Below are positions 33,618 to 44,777 of a stretch of DNA of 64,000 nucleotides, one piece after another (positions within the stretch are counted from its first letter, which is position 1; every line of letters starts with the position of its first letter). A program made the translations under genes and the position numbers. The notes beneath the pieces were generated by a model. That model saw nothing but the letters and a program-made list of their open reading frames with translations. It searched no databases and was not told the DNA's origin. Origin of the DNA: Adiantum capillus-veneris (taxonomy: Eukaryota > Streptophyta > Polypodiopsida > Polypodiales > Pteridaceae); the NCBI GenBank assembly GCA_014529385.2, contig CM043942.1, positions 106,967,141-107,031,140 on the forward strand, in the 5' to 3' direction.

Positions 33618-34474
33618 CTACAGCTTCAATCCAACATTCTCAACTTCTAATGTCTCACAATGAGCACGCAATGATTGTGCAGTCTCTCCTTGGCTAGCCA
33701 GTTCTATACCTTCAGTAGCCAATTGCTCAAGGATTGATCTCTCCTTGGGGAGATAGGTGAAGCCCTTCTTGCATGGAGGCTCTCCTTCATTTTTCTCTTG
33801 ACCATGAGCTCGTTGGGCTAGGTGTCCCTTGTCAACTCCTCTTGTGCTAGGTTGATCATTCAAATCTACTTTGCATACCAAAACATAAAAATAGTAGCAT
33901 TGCTACACAAAGTAAATTCATATCTAGTTCTTGTTTGGATTTTTCCTGTACACTTGTAAGAATCTAGCATGCATGTGTTGCACGAATGTCGTGTGTTGTA
34001 GGTCAGATATCTTTAAAGGAGGGGATCCCTTTGTGATGCTACTGGTTCTCAAAAGTGTGTGCCATGTAAAATGATTTGGTAAAAAACAATTTCATTCCTT
34101 GTAGATCAACAACTCTCCATCGTGGTTTGACTCATTATGTTGAGACCTTGCCAAACCACTTAAATGGCCTTTAGCAACACAAATCTCCTCCTCTTTGTAG
34201 ATTTTTGGTGCTAGTTCATGGTTGAGATAGGGATCTTCATTTGCATTTGGATAATGATGAAGTGGTATGTCATTATTCTCAGGTGGCATGTCATCGTGCT
34301 CAAGTGATCTGTCATCGTACTGAGGTACATGTTCATGGTTGAGATAGGGATCTTCATTTGCATTTGGATTATGCTAAAGTGGTATGTCATTATGCTCAGG
34401 TGGCATGTCATCGTGCTCAAGTGATTTTTCATCGTACTGAGGTACATTTTCCATCTATACATGGCAAGAAGCAC
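33618..34474 (-). pseudogene. Unrecognised minus-strand gene fragment with a 39-residue repeat
   Basis: Two open segments on the minus strand. 34092-34450 encodes an acidic repeat of 39 residues, twice: each unit has SLEHDDMPPE then NDIPL and PNANEDPYLNHE. One copy carries a stop where the other has a sense codon. The downstream segment 33618-33881 has KKGFTYLPKERSILEQLATE and a short heptad-like tail (LRAHCETLEVENVGLKL). The two may be neighbouring exons. Acidic tandem repeats of this kind occur near plant transposase genes, but I recognise no family. Confidence 0.4.
34217..34450 (-). repeat. 117-bp tandem repeat, two units
   Basis: 'catggttgagatagggatct' starts at 34217 and 34334. The period is 39 codons, and the copies differ at about nine positions, consistent with an in-frame coding duplication. 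Confidence 0.9.
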
Positions 34475-35318
34475 ATATTATACACATAAAATGCAAATGC
34501 CTTAAAATCTTTGAAAGTTTCAAAAAACTATTTAGAAACAGTTGTAAATTTGAACTTGAAATAATTTAAAGCTAGCACTTGAATTTTATTAAAGACTTAA
34601 CTTGAAAAAGATTACACAATTCAAAGAATGGCACAAAACTTATGATTCATTAATCATTCAATCCTCATTTGCCGTTGGCCAAAGTGAGTTACAATATTGT
34701 AGCAAGCAATTTGGGCTTTATTTCGACACACACAATTAGGAAAAGTATGAACCCTCTAGGGTCCCTTTGGGATTAAGGTTAATTAGAGGCCATCCAATGA
34801 GAAGAGGGCGGTGGACACACTGTATATCCTTAAAAAAGTAGGGGAACAAAGTAGTCTTACCCTTATTAACACTAGTTCTGTAATTGGATTGACACTTACG
34901 TGTCCTATTTTTCTACCAAGTTTTGGCAATTTATTTGTCAAGATAAAAAGAAGTTTTTAAAACCTTGCTTCTACCATAGATTGGTTATGAGGGAAAGAAA
35001 ACATTGAGTTTTTCTCCATATCAAAATACAATATGTATGGAGAGAATTCTGGTAAGCTCTAAGGCATAAATATTAGTGAAATTTCAAGCTGTTTTGCCAA
35101 AAAAATCATAAAATGATTATATCTTTTTGTAGAGATGGCCTTTTTTATGTTTATAAAAGCCAAGTGTTATCACTTAGTGTTACAAAACAATGGAATGCAC
35201 TTCAAAGATAAATTTTCAAGTCACATGCAAGCTATAGATATAATTTCATACTTGAGCACGTGCTGAATAAGAGCATAATTTTGGTCTTCCAAAGGTCCTC
35301 TGATGAAATTGGTACTAT
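34475..35318. other. AT-rich flank of the 12-kb element, no gene seen
   Basis: No coding character. It ends in ACTAT, the target repeat of the gypsy element that begins at 35319. Confidence 0.45.
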
Positions 35319-37725
35319 TGATAGCCGTTTTTTGGCTCTCTGTAATTTCCATAGTGAGTTACCTCACCCTATCAAATCACTCAAACAATGTGGTTACCCT
35401 CACCTTTTCACTGTATATAGGTGTGTGTGAGTTAGGGGACTTTTTTCATATCTTTTTAATAAACCCTCAATTATCTAGTCATTGGGCTAGTTGAGCCAAA
35501 AGAATATATATAAAAATAAAAAAATATAATTATATTATGGCCCATTTGCGTGTAAATATTTCATTGTATATAGAGCCTAAATAAAATGATTTTTCATAAT
35601 TATTTGGTATTTATTTAAATATTTCTACCTAGGGTGTGTTATTTATGCTATGTACATTGACTCACCATTACCATATTTTTTCTTACCATTTTGCATACTC
35701 TTTACTCCATATAAAAATAATCTCATGCAAGCTTCTTTTAGTTTTTGTGTAACTCCATCTCAACAAAAATTAAAAAAAAACTAGTTCTATTTATGTGTAT
35801 ATTTTTTCACTATTGTGATTTTTTCCTTTCTACATCTATTCTCTATTACTCTCATAAGTTAGACCACCACAAATATTCATCTTTTTATGGTAGACTTATA
35901 ATGAGAGAGATTTATCTTGACCCCTTTATGTTTTTTCCACCTATATTATTTATATTTGACATGTACATATTCTTTTTAGACACCTCAATATTTGATTTTC
36001 TTAGTTGTGCTATTCACTTATATCATGATCTCAACAATATCTTCAATTATAGACCTACCAAATAAAGTCAAGGGTATGTGGCATGCAGGCATGCACTATG
36101 GAGGGCTCACTCTTGGAGGCATTCAAAAGAATCATCCAAAGAAGGACCCCACAAGGACTTTGTGCAGTGGAAAAAGACAGTCGGTTTTGCTGAATTTTTA
36201 AAGGTCACTTGCTCTCCAAATTTGAAAAGGTGATACAAAAAAAAGTTGTAGCTCATGGACTAACCTTTCACTTCAAATTTTTTCATATTTTTTTGAGCTA
36301 CGAGGTGTGAGCTATGATTTTATTGGTGGACCGCACTTTGCCCATGCTATGCAGCCACACTCCCTCTTCCACTTTACCATTTTTCTCTTTCACACACACT
36401 TCTCCACTCATCATCCCCACCTCTCTCACCACTCTTCTATGCACCCTACTCACCTTCTTCTCAACCTTGAAGAATAAGAGAAACCATGGTGAACTCATGT
36501 CTCCTACACACACTTCCATTCCAAAATTGACCACCTAGTCTCATTTTTTCTCATCCATATACCCATATCTATTAAAAAAACCACAAAATTCAGCCTCTTC
36601 TCTTGAAAGAAAACATCATGGTGATTGATTACTCATGTTTACTTACCTTGGCTCCCAAGGAAGGTCAAGAGTGGAGAAAAAACGTACTGTCAAAGCTAGT
36701 GGACCGTCAACAAGCGTCAAAATTGATCCTACTCAAGACACTTGGAGCATCAACATTGTAAGAAATCCATATTTTCTTACCTATTAAGAGTTTTTTCTTC
36801 CTTATTTGTATCCTACTTGGATACTCCCATTGTAAATATCCAATTCCATTTGTAAATCAATAAAAATACTAACTTTAGTAATTTATTAACACTAACCTAC
36901 TATGAAAAGTCCTATCATCTCCACTTCTCTCCTCTCTCTCTTCTTCATCTATCCCCACCAACTTCTTGATAATTCCAATGCAAAAGAAATTAGATAAGTG
37001 CTGAAAATCTAACCCAACCATGGTCAGAGGAGTAACCCTAGCCCTCAAAATTGCTATAAAAGGAGGGTGTAGCTAGCACAAAAGGGGGGAGCCATAAGCA
37101 AGAGCACTATGCTATAGCTTGAGAAGCCAAGCAAGCTCAACCTCTCTAGAAGGAGCTCTTGAGTGGAATCTCATTGTATTATGCATGTGCATGTGTTGTA
37201 ATAGGGGTGATTAGCAAGGGAACTCTTTGTCATTGTAAAAGAGAGAGTGATCATTCAATTGAGAGTAGGAGATCTATCATTTCTCCTACTAGTGTAAGCC
37301 CAACATTTGCTGAATCAAGGAGGGTGGATTTGGACTAAGCTTGGATACTTTGTCTCTCTTCCAACGTGAAGAAATGGATAACAATGATGTAAAAGTGTCT
37401 TGGTGTTTTTTTTGTAAAAGTTCTTGATAGCTTGTCTCTGGGTGTTGTCATCAATTTAGCCATAAATCCCACATACTGTAAGAGGGCGACAGGGTGGAGA
37501 GGACTCCCCTGGCCTTAAGACAGTGACTGGGGTGGTTTTTCTTGTGATGTGTTGTGGTGTAATTTACTCAAGCTATGTTGAACAAATAGTAATCTCACTT
37601 TGATTGGTCATGACAGATTTGTAAGAAGATATTAATGCAACAAGCACCCCCTCCCCTTTCTCTCTCTTTCTTACATATATAATTGTGTTTGCTTGATCAT
37701 TGCTGATACATTTCAAAGCAGCCCG

Positions 37726-37799
<74 letters not shown>

Positions 37800-37973
37800 A
37801 CGCGTCCTAGTTCGCATCCAAAACTAGGTGGTGCCCCAAATTTGTGTAGGGTTAGGTTGCGGGTTTGTGTGTGTGTTTGTTGTTTTTTCCAACCCCAACC
37901 CAATTGAGCAGCACGGGAGCTTAGAAGAGTGCTTAGAGGCCACTCTTATTGTTGCCTGCCCCGGACCGCCTCA
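35319..37973 (+). repeat. 5' LTR of the Tat/Ogre-like element
   Basis: Contains CT-rich low-complexity DNA and a (CT)n tract of about 35 units at 37728-37797, against about 10 units in the 3' LTR (47189-47208). Confidence 0.9.
37055..37063 (+). promoter_or_regulatory. Candidate LTR TATA box
   Basis: TATAAAAGG about 1.74 kb into the LTR; the 3' LTR has the same box at 46511-46519. This suggests a U3 of about 1.75 kb. Confidence 0.6.
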
Positions 37974-37975
37974 AA

Positions 37976-37996
37976 TTGGTGCCCCCACTGAGGACC
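37976..37996 (+). other. Primer binding site (tRNA unassigned)
   Basis: TTGGTGCCCCCACTGAGGAC lies two bases inside the 5' LTR. TGG at its start would pair with a tRNA CCA end; I do not recognise the tRNA. Confidence 0.6.
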
Positions 37997-38519
37997 AACT
38001 TGTGTATGTTTTTGTGTAGGATCAATCACGAGAATTTGTATGATCCTTTCACTCCGATTACAAGGCAAAAGGTACACATCATTGTTAGTACTAAGTTGCA
38101 ATTTCAATGTGTAATTCATAGAATTTTAGGTTCTCTTAGGTTAGCCGAAATAAACGCTTCAGTAAATCCTTTTATCTTACCTCTCATTAGGTACGATCTT
38201 AGTTTCGATGTATATATCTTTGTTCTATTTTAGGCATTAGGTTATGTATAGAGCATGGATAATGGCCCAAAAATTTTCCCTTTTTACTTCACACCACATA
38301 TTAGGATAATTGCACTCAGTAGAAAGATACATTTTGAGGAGCGTATGGTGTTTATGTTTGGGGCTGAAAAAATAGGGAAAATTCTTGTATCTCTACAACC
38401 TGTCATCCTACCTCTCATCAACTACCACACTTCTTTTGATGTACATGTGTTCATTTTATTTTAAAATGAAGTGCAGCCAAGCAAAATAGTGTGTATGTTG
38501 ATTTTTTCTTTGTCCAAGT

Positions 38520-39550
38520 TTGTTACAAAAACAAAAAACGATCATTTGTTCTAACAAGGAGTGTGTGTGCAGTGAAAGTTCAATCCTTAGAGATCTAGCT
38601 CTATTACCGATTGAGTTGCAGGAGCAGGTAGTAAAGTGTCTCCCTCATAACAAGAGGGTGGTGAAGCTAAGACGAAAGGTCCTGCGTGTGGATTCCATTT
38701 TCCTTTTGCTGTTGGGCACTAAGGAAGACCGCACATTCATCCAAATAGTGTGTGTCCTAAGATTGGTAAATAGAGTGAAATTTGGTGTTTGGCGAGTGCA
38801 TTTCACCATTGAAGAAGACTCTTCAGGAAACTTGCGGTCAGAATTCATGCTTCATAGACTCACATTTGGTGAATTTTTCCCTCATTTGCGTCTTATTAAT
38901 AGTCTTTCTTTCACTTTCAACAAAGGAGACAGGGAGCTATTTAGGGCTTGTCTTAATAAAGAGAGCATAGAGAAGATTGCAAATTTGTGTAAATACTCAT
39001 CCTTCTCTACTTTCTATAACACTTTGTTCATAGAGACATTGTAAATCTCTTGATGCTTATGAATGATTTAACCATAATCCTAAGGAGTTTCTGTTCAGGA
39101 GTCTTGTAGCACAAGTGGAGTCTTTAAATCTTGCAAGCTTGATTGGATTTGATGAGGATTTTCTTTATGAAATTGTGAGAAGATTGCCTCATTCCGACTA
39201 TGTGGAACTCGAAGGAAAGGAGCTCCTAGTCAACTGCTACTTTCTCACAGCCTTCGACGAGCATGAAGATCTAGTTTTTATACAAACCGCTTTGTGCATT
39301 GGGAATTGTAGAGCAAGTGCAATTCATTACTTGGGACGTGGTTGCTCTTCTAGATCCAGAAAATGAAGTTCTAGAGATTTATGTTTATCGCCTTAGCTTT
39401 GAAGAATTTCAACCCTTCTTAGAGCTCATAAATAGTCTACCTTTTTGTTTTCATCAAACAAATCGAGACCTCATTGAAGCTTGGATATCTGAAGAAGAAA
39501 ACCTAGAGTGGTACTTTCTTACTTCTTCATTTGTAGGCGAGTGGTTCTAA
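38520..39550 (+). pseudogene. Extra ORF region before gag: tandemly duplicated domain
   Basis: Two related domains of about 125 residues lie in tandem. Copy A (38520-39044, open): 'LPIELQEQVVKCLPHNKRVV' ... 'RTFIQIVCVLRLV' ... 'HRLTFGEFFPHLRLINSLSF' ... 'RELFRACLNKESIEKI'. Copy B (39115-39550, one base shift near 39298): 'DEDFLYEIVRRLPHSDYVEL' ... 'LVFIQTALCI' ... 'YRLSFEEFQPFLELINSLPF' ... RDLIEAWISEEENLEW. The N-terminal part of each is weakly F-box-like (L-P-x-E-L ... L-P). Ogre-lineage elements carry an extra ORF of unknown role here. The duplication is visible; the function is not. Confidence 0.65.
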
Positions 39551-39599
39551 GTTTCTATTGTATCCCTTGTTGCAACTCGTGTTGTAATCTTTCATAATA

Positions 39600-40601
39600 A
39601 TGGAAAGCCAACGCCAAATGTCTGGATATCCTCTTTTCTTTGGAGAGCCTGGAGAGGATGCAGAATTATTTTTAGCAAATTTCCAGATGTCTTGCCGTAT
39701 CAAGAGGATAGTAACTGATCAAGAGCGCGTAGAAATGTTTGAGGGGGTCCTTAGGAAATATGCTAGCACTTGGTTTGACTCTTTGCCTAAGGAAGTTAAG
39801 GGGATTTACACAGAAGTTTTGAATCATTTCAAGAGATACTTCTTTGATCCCCAAAACGCTCAAAAACTATGGCAAGACATTGTTTCTCATAAGCAAAAAG
39901 ATTTAGATGACTACTACTTGTACAAGCAAGAGTTTCTACGTCTTTGGGCTCTATGGATACGAAATGTTGCTTACCCTGGTGATGGTGCAAAATTTCTAAA
40001 GAAGGAGAGATTCATAGCTGGACTCTTTCCTAATCTTAAGGTAAAGGTGGAGGCGGATGCACCTGCCACCTATGATGCAGCTGAAATTAGAGCTTCCAAG
40101 AAGTATAGGAAACTCAAGTGCCTAAGGGGAGAGGTTCCAATAGAAGGTCTTAGACCCAAAGGTAAGTCACAAGCATCGACATCTAGGGAGCTTCCTGAGG
40201 TAACAGCTGAAGTAATCGAGAAGTTGAATGAATCTTTAAGTAGCTTGTCAATTCACCTTGCACAAGCTGTAGGTCCAAAGGGACAAGCAAATAAGTCTGA
40301 AGAGCGAGATCCACACCCTAGGAGAGTCTTGCAATGTTGGAATTGCGGAGAGTCTGGACATGGGATGTATAATTTTCCTTGGCCCGGTAGGGAGCCAGGG
40401 AGACCTAACTTGAATTATCCAGTGATGAATGCAGGTGAAGGAACTGGTCAACAACCAAGGATTCTAAGGAACTGGTCAACAATCAAGGCTTCTACAAAGA
40501 CCAAATGGACCAAGACCACCTCCACAAGGGGTGGAAGGAGTTCCACCTTTGCCAGCTCCAAATGTGCATGTGGTAGAGGTGACAAACTAAAATGCGGTTG
40601 A
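39600..40601 (+). pseudogene. Gag of the Tat/Ogre-like element
   Basis: A 333-codon ORF with the retrotransposon gag core: GYPLFFGEPGEDAELFLANF, 'ASTWFDSLPKEVKGIYTEVL', 'LDDYYLYKQEFLRLWALW' and 'KKERFIAGLFPNLKVKVEAD'. One zinc knuckle near 40335-40376 reads CWNCGESGHGMYNFP; the family requires Cys where this copy has Phe, so the knuckle is broken. The frame then shifts into the linker 'INLQDFPLGHGMAPYYLLED' and MRGKGPDISWPQFLAL, a segment that precedes protease in the Tat lineage. Confidence 0.85.
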
Positions 40602-40764
40602 CATGGAAGCAAATGGCATTAAGCGTAGCCGAGGAAAAGGTAAACATAAAGAAGGTGTCACATCACAGAGTGACCATGGATGAGGCAAGAAGGCAACGGA
40701 GACCAAGGAAGCTAAGAGGACTCGACGTCGTATCAATCTCCAAGACTTCCCTCTTGGACATGGT

Positions 40765-42333
40765 ATGGCTCCATACTACCTGTTGGAAGACATGCGAGGT
40801 AAGGGTCCTGATATCTCATGGCCTCAGTTTCTTGCATTATGCCCACAAGTTAGGAGGCATTTAACAAAGGCAGTTAGCACTAGGGGAAAGATAAAAGAGA
40901 GTGTTCCTGCTGGAAAAATTTCACATGCTGAAATGAACGAGGATATTACACCTGTGCTAGATTGTTACATCAAAGGAAGATTGGTTAGGAAAGGTATAGT
41001 GGATGGGGGTGCACAAATTTGCATCATGACAGAGAGGCTCATGCAAAGACTAGGCATGCACATCCATGAGACACCTGAAATTAAAGTCAAGATGGCAAAA
41101 AATAGCAAGGCTAGGTGCGTAGGCATTTGTAAAAAAGTTTTTGTGGAGGCCTTTGGCATTAAGAAGGCAATGGATTTCTATGTCATGTCTACCAAAGGAA
41201 ATGGTTACCCATTTATCCTAGGAAGACCATGGCTAATGAAAATGCGAGCTTTCCAGGATTGGGAGAGTGGAAAGCTAATTTGCAGGAATGAAAATCATAT
41301 GAAGGTTGTCTTTGACATGAAGGAGAAACGCCAAGAGGAGCTCCATGAAGAATCATCTCAAAGTGAGACGGAAGAAGATTGGACTGATAACACTTCAGAA
41401 GAAGAAAGTAGTGGTAGCATTACTGAAGAGGAGTCTTCCATCGAAGTCATGGGGGTAAGGTTTAAGCCAAACAACCAGGAGAGCTCTTCTCGAGGTTTGG
41501 AAGAGGTAGGTACTCAAGAGAACCAAAATGTGCAAGATGAAGGAATGTTAGAAGGTATGTTGTCTACAACACTTACAAAGGACGAAAGAGAGGAGTTCAA
41601 ATGTGTGCTAAGGAAATTTCCGAGGCTTTTTGCTAAAGACTACACTGATGTACGTGGAGTAGATGCTGTTCAACACAAAATTGAGTTGAAGCCAGAGGCC
41701 ACACCTAAGGCTCAGAAGCTACGAAGGCTAGGAGTCATCAAGGAGCAGGCTTTACTCAATGAGGTAAGAAAGCTTCTAGCAGCAGGTTTCATTTATCCAA
41801 TGGAGAATTTAGAGTGGGTCTCTCCCATTGTTGTCACTCCTAAGAAAAATGGCAAGTGGAGGGTGTGTGTGGATTACCGTCCACTTAATGAGGCAACAAA
41901 AAGAGATCACTTTCCCCTCCCATTTCAGGATGAGATACTAAATGAGGTAGTTGGTCATGAGAAGTACATTGTGTGTGATGGCTACTCGGGTTACTTTCAA
42001 ATAGGTATCGCATTGGAAGATCAATTGAAAACAGCATTCATCACTCCTTGGGAATGTTATGCTTTTAGAGTCATGCTATTTGGCTTGACAAATCCTGTTG
42101 CAACTTTCCAATGCTTCATGAACATGGTGTTTCAAGCATTCTTTTGAAAGTCCGTTAGGGTTTTTATTGATGATTTTTGCATTTATAGCTCAAAATCATT
42201 GCATCTACAAAGGGTAGAAGAAGGTTTAAAGAAGCTCTATGACATGGGAGGTCAACTCAACCCCGACAAGTGCCACATAGTTGAGGATGAAGTGATCTTG
42301 CTTGGTCACAAGGTTTCCTAAAAAGGCATTGAG
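40765..42333 (+). pseudogene. Protease and reverse transcriptase of the Tat/Ogre-like element
   Basis: Protease: GIVDGGAQICIMTERLMQRL with D-G-G-A at the active site, and 'YPFILGRPWLMKMRAFQDW'. A long acidic linker (about 41330-41570) follows. RT: 'GKWRVCVDYRPLNEATKRDH', 'YIVCDGYSGYFQIGIALED' and RVMLFGLTNPVATFQCFMN, then an in-frame TGA at 42145-42147, the catalytic FIDD at 42163-42174, 'LNPDKCHIVEDEVILLGHKV' and an in-frame TAA at 42319-42321. Gypsy RTs normally have Y/F-x-DD, so the core is intact apart from the two stops. Confidence 0.88.
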
Positions 42334-43440
42334 GTGGATCCTTCAAAGGCAAAGGCTCTTATTGAGCTCCCATCACCCAAGAATCTCAAAGAGGTCATCT
42401 CATTCATTCAAAAGGTGAAGTATATGTCACGCTTTATTCACTTAGCTTCAGAGTTGCTTCATCCTTTGCAAAAGTTGACACAACAAGTAGAATTTGCACG
42501 GTCTGATGATCTTGAAGAGTACTTTTGTAACATTAAAGTCATTTTGTCAGAGCTACCAACACTCATGCCTCCTTGTTGGGAGTACACATTCTTTGTTAGC
42601 TCTAGTATTGGGAAGGAAACAATTGGTGCAATTTTATTACAACAAGATCTCCACAGTACCAGGATGCGACCCATCTACTTTTCTAGTAGGGTCATGAATG
42701 CTTTGGAGAGAGGCTACACGGAGGCAGAACTCATGATGCTTTCTCTTATGTTTGCGGTGAGAAAGTTTAGATCCTACTTGCTACCAAAACCTTTTGTAAT
42801 TCTCACTGCAGAATTTTTTTTTCCTTGGGTGTCATCTCAAATGAATCTTACCGCTAGGATCTCAAAATGGATTATGGAATTGCAAGAGTTCCAATATTGT
42901 TTCAAGGTAGAAGATAGAGTGCGTGCACAATTGGCAGGGATCCTTACTTATAGGGTACATGAGAAGGAGATTAAGGTGCCTGAGATAAATACCCTACCAT
43001 TGCCACCACCGAAAAATATTCCTAATGATTTTACCTTATTCTTTGATGGAGCTTTTCGACGAGCCACGGGAAAAGCAGGGGGAGGGCTAGTGTTGCTCAA
43101 CCCAAGTGGGGAGGTGGTCATGAAAGAGAAGGTCAATCTACCAGGTTCAACTAGAAACAATGAGGCAGAATACGACACACTACTTCATGGTTTGAAGATG
43201 TGCATTGGCCAAGGGATACAACGTCTCATGGTAAAGGGAGATGCACTTCTCATTGTTAAACAGATTTTAGGCATTTGGGCATGCAAGAATGAAAGCTTAC
43301 GGACAAAAGTTCATGCCATTCGTAGATTGTTTAATCAATTTGAAGAAGTGCAACTATATCATATTCCTAGGAAACAGAATGAAGATGTTGATTTACTTGC
43401 ACAGCAAGTAGTTACATACACATCGCGTATCTCTTCCTAG
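42334..43440 (+). pseudogene. RNase H followed by a second, archaeal-type RNase H
   Basis: The first part ends RT (ELPSPKNLKEVISFIQKVKY) and carries the retroviral-type RNase H in degraded form (FFVSSSIGKETIGAILLQQ, RGYTEAELMMLSLMFAVRKF, FVILTAEFFF; the usual first Asp position is Ser). A second RNase H lies at about 43020-43430: 'FTLFFDGAFRRATGKAGGGL', TRNNEAEYDTLLHGLKM, 'VKGDALLIVKQI' and RKQNEDVDLLAQQ, with the Asp, Glu, Asp, Asp positions present. This extra domain defines the dual-RNase H Tat lineage. It ends at a TAG. Confidence 0.82.
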
Positions 43441-43451
43441 AAGGATTCCTC

Positions 43452-44600
43452 TATCAAAGATGGAAGGATCAAGTGTGCAGAAGAGTACCAACTATCAAGG
43501 AAATTCCAGCCATTCTAAAAGGTTTGCATGAAGAGGCATGACGTGGTCATTTTTCCCAAGAGTTAACTGTGAAGAAGATTTTGCTTGCGGGGTATGTTTG
43601 GCCAAGTTTGCATGTGGATGTTCAAAATTGGTGTAAAAGCTGTCACAATTGTCAGAGAAATGGAAATAGAGGGTTGGTGCATCACCCGAGGCAAATAGTA
43701 CTTGCAAATGGACCCTTTGAAAAGTGGGGCATTGATGCTATGGGTCCTCTGCCTAGGAAAAAAAATGGTAAACTCTACATTCTAGTGGCTGTAGACTATA
43801 TGACTAGGTGGGTGGAAGCACAAAGTGTGGCAAAGGTAAATGAGAGGACAGTGAGCAAATTTGTCTACACTCACATTTGTTGTAGATTTGGCACACCTTT
43901 GGAGATTGTTTCTGATAATGGTCCAGGGTTTAGAAAGGGCTTGCTCACAGAAGTCTGTGAAGAACTTCACATTCTACATCGTCATAGTACACCCTACTAT
44001 CCCCAATCAAATGGTTTGGTAGAAAAAGATAATGGTTTCATTGCATGCATCATTAGAAAGATTGTGAGAAACAAGACAAAGTTGTGGGATGACTTCTTGG
44101 ATGGTGCCTTGTGGGCGTATCAAACCACATATAGGGAAGCCAGAGAGTTTACACCATTTCACTTGGTCTATGGTCAAGAGGCTTTACAACCAATTGAGCT
44201 CAACATTCCGACAATGCGACTTCATGGAAAAGCAGCACAAGATGATCAAGAAGCATGGATGGATCGACTTCTTACCTTAGTTGAGCTTGAGTGGAAAAGA
44301 GAAGCAGCATACGAGTGCTACAAGAGGAAAGCTACGCAGGCGAAGGAAAAACTTGACAAGAAACTAAAGGACAAAGGCATCAATGAAGGAGATCTGATGC
44401 TAAGGTATGACAATCGACTCGATAATCGTTTTGATGCCAAGTTTGAAACTTGATGGCAGGGGCCATACATAGTCAAGAAGGCTTCAATTCAAGTTACTAT
44501 CAACTTATGGACTTGAATGGGAAAGAGCACTCCAGGAAGGTAAACGGGTATCGCCTGAAGCCTTATTTGAGTCGCCTTCTACCAAAGGATCTACCAAAGA
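43452..44600 (+). pseudogene. Integrase of the Tat/Ogre-like element
   Basis: The zinc-binding part is split by a stop (HEEA-RGHF near 43540), continuing AGYVWPSLHVDVQNWCKSCH and CQRNGN. The core has all three acidic residues: WGIDAMGPLPRKKNG, LEIVSDNGPGFRKGLL and SNGLVEKDNGF. A TGA at about 44451 follows DAKFET, and a second frame holds the C-terminal barrel-like segment (WQGPYIVKKA). The catalytic site survives, the frame does not. Confidence 0.87.
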
Positions 44601-44763
44601 TCTGTCAAAAGGCAGCTATCTCATGTAAGTATTGTTCCATAAAACATGAGTGTAACTCAAACCAAAATTCCAAGGGGCCAATCAATGAAGAGCTTGTCAA
44701 GGACTCTGAAGCACTCTGTTTGGAAAAGATGCTTTATGATGGTACATGAATATACCATCATCC

Positions 44764-44777
44764 TGGGGGAGGGCTAA
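44764..44777 (+). other. Polypurine tract
   Basis: TGGGGGAGGGCTAA directly before the 3' LTR. Confidence 0.8.
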
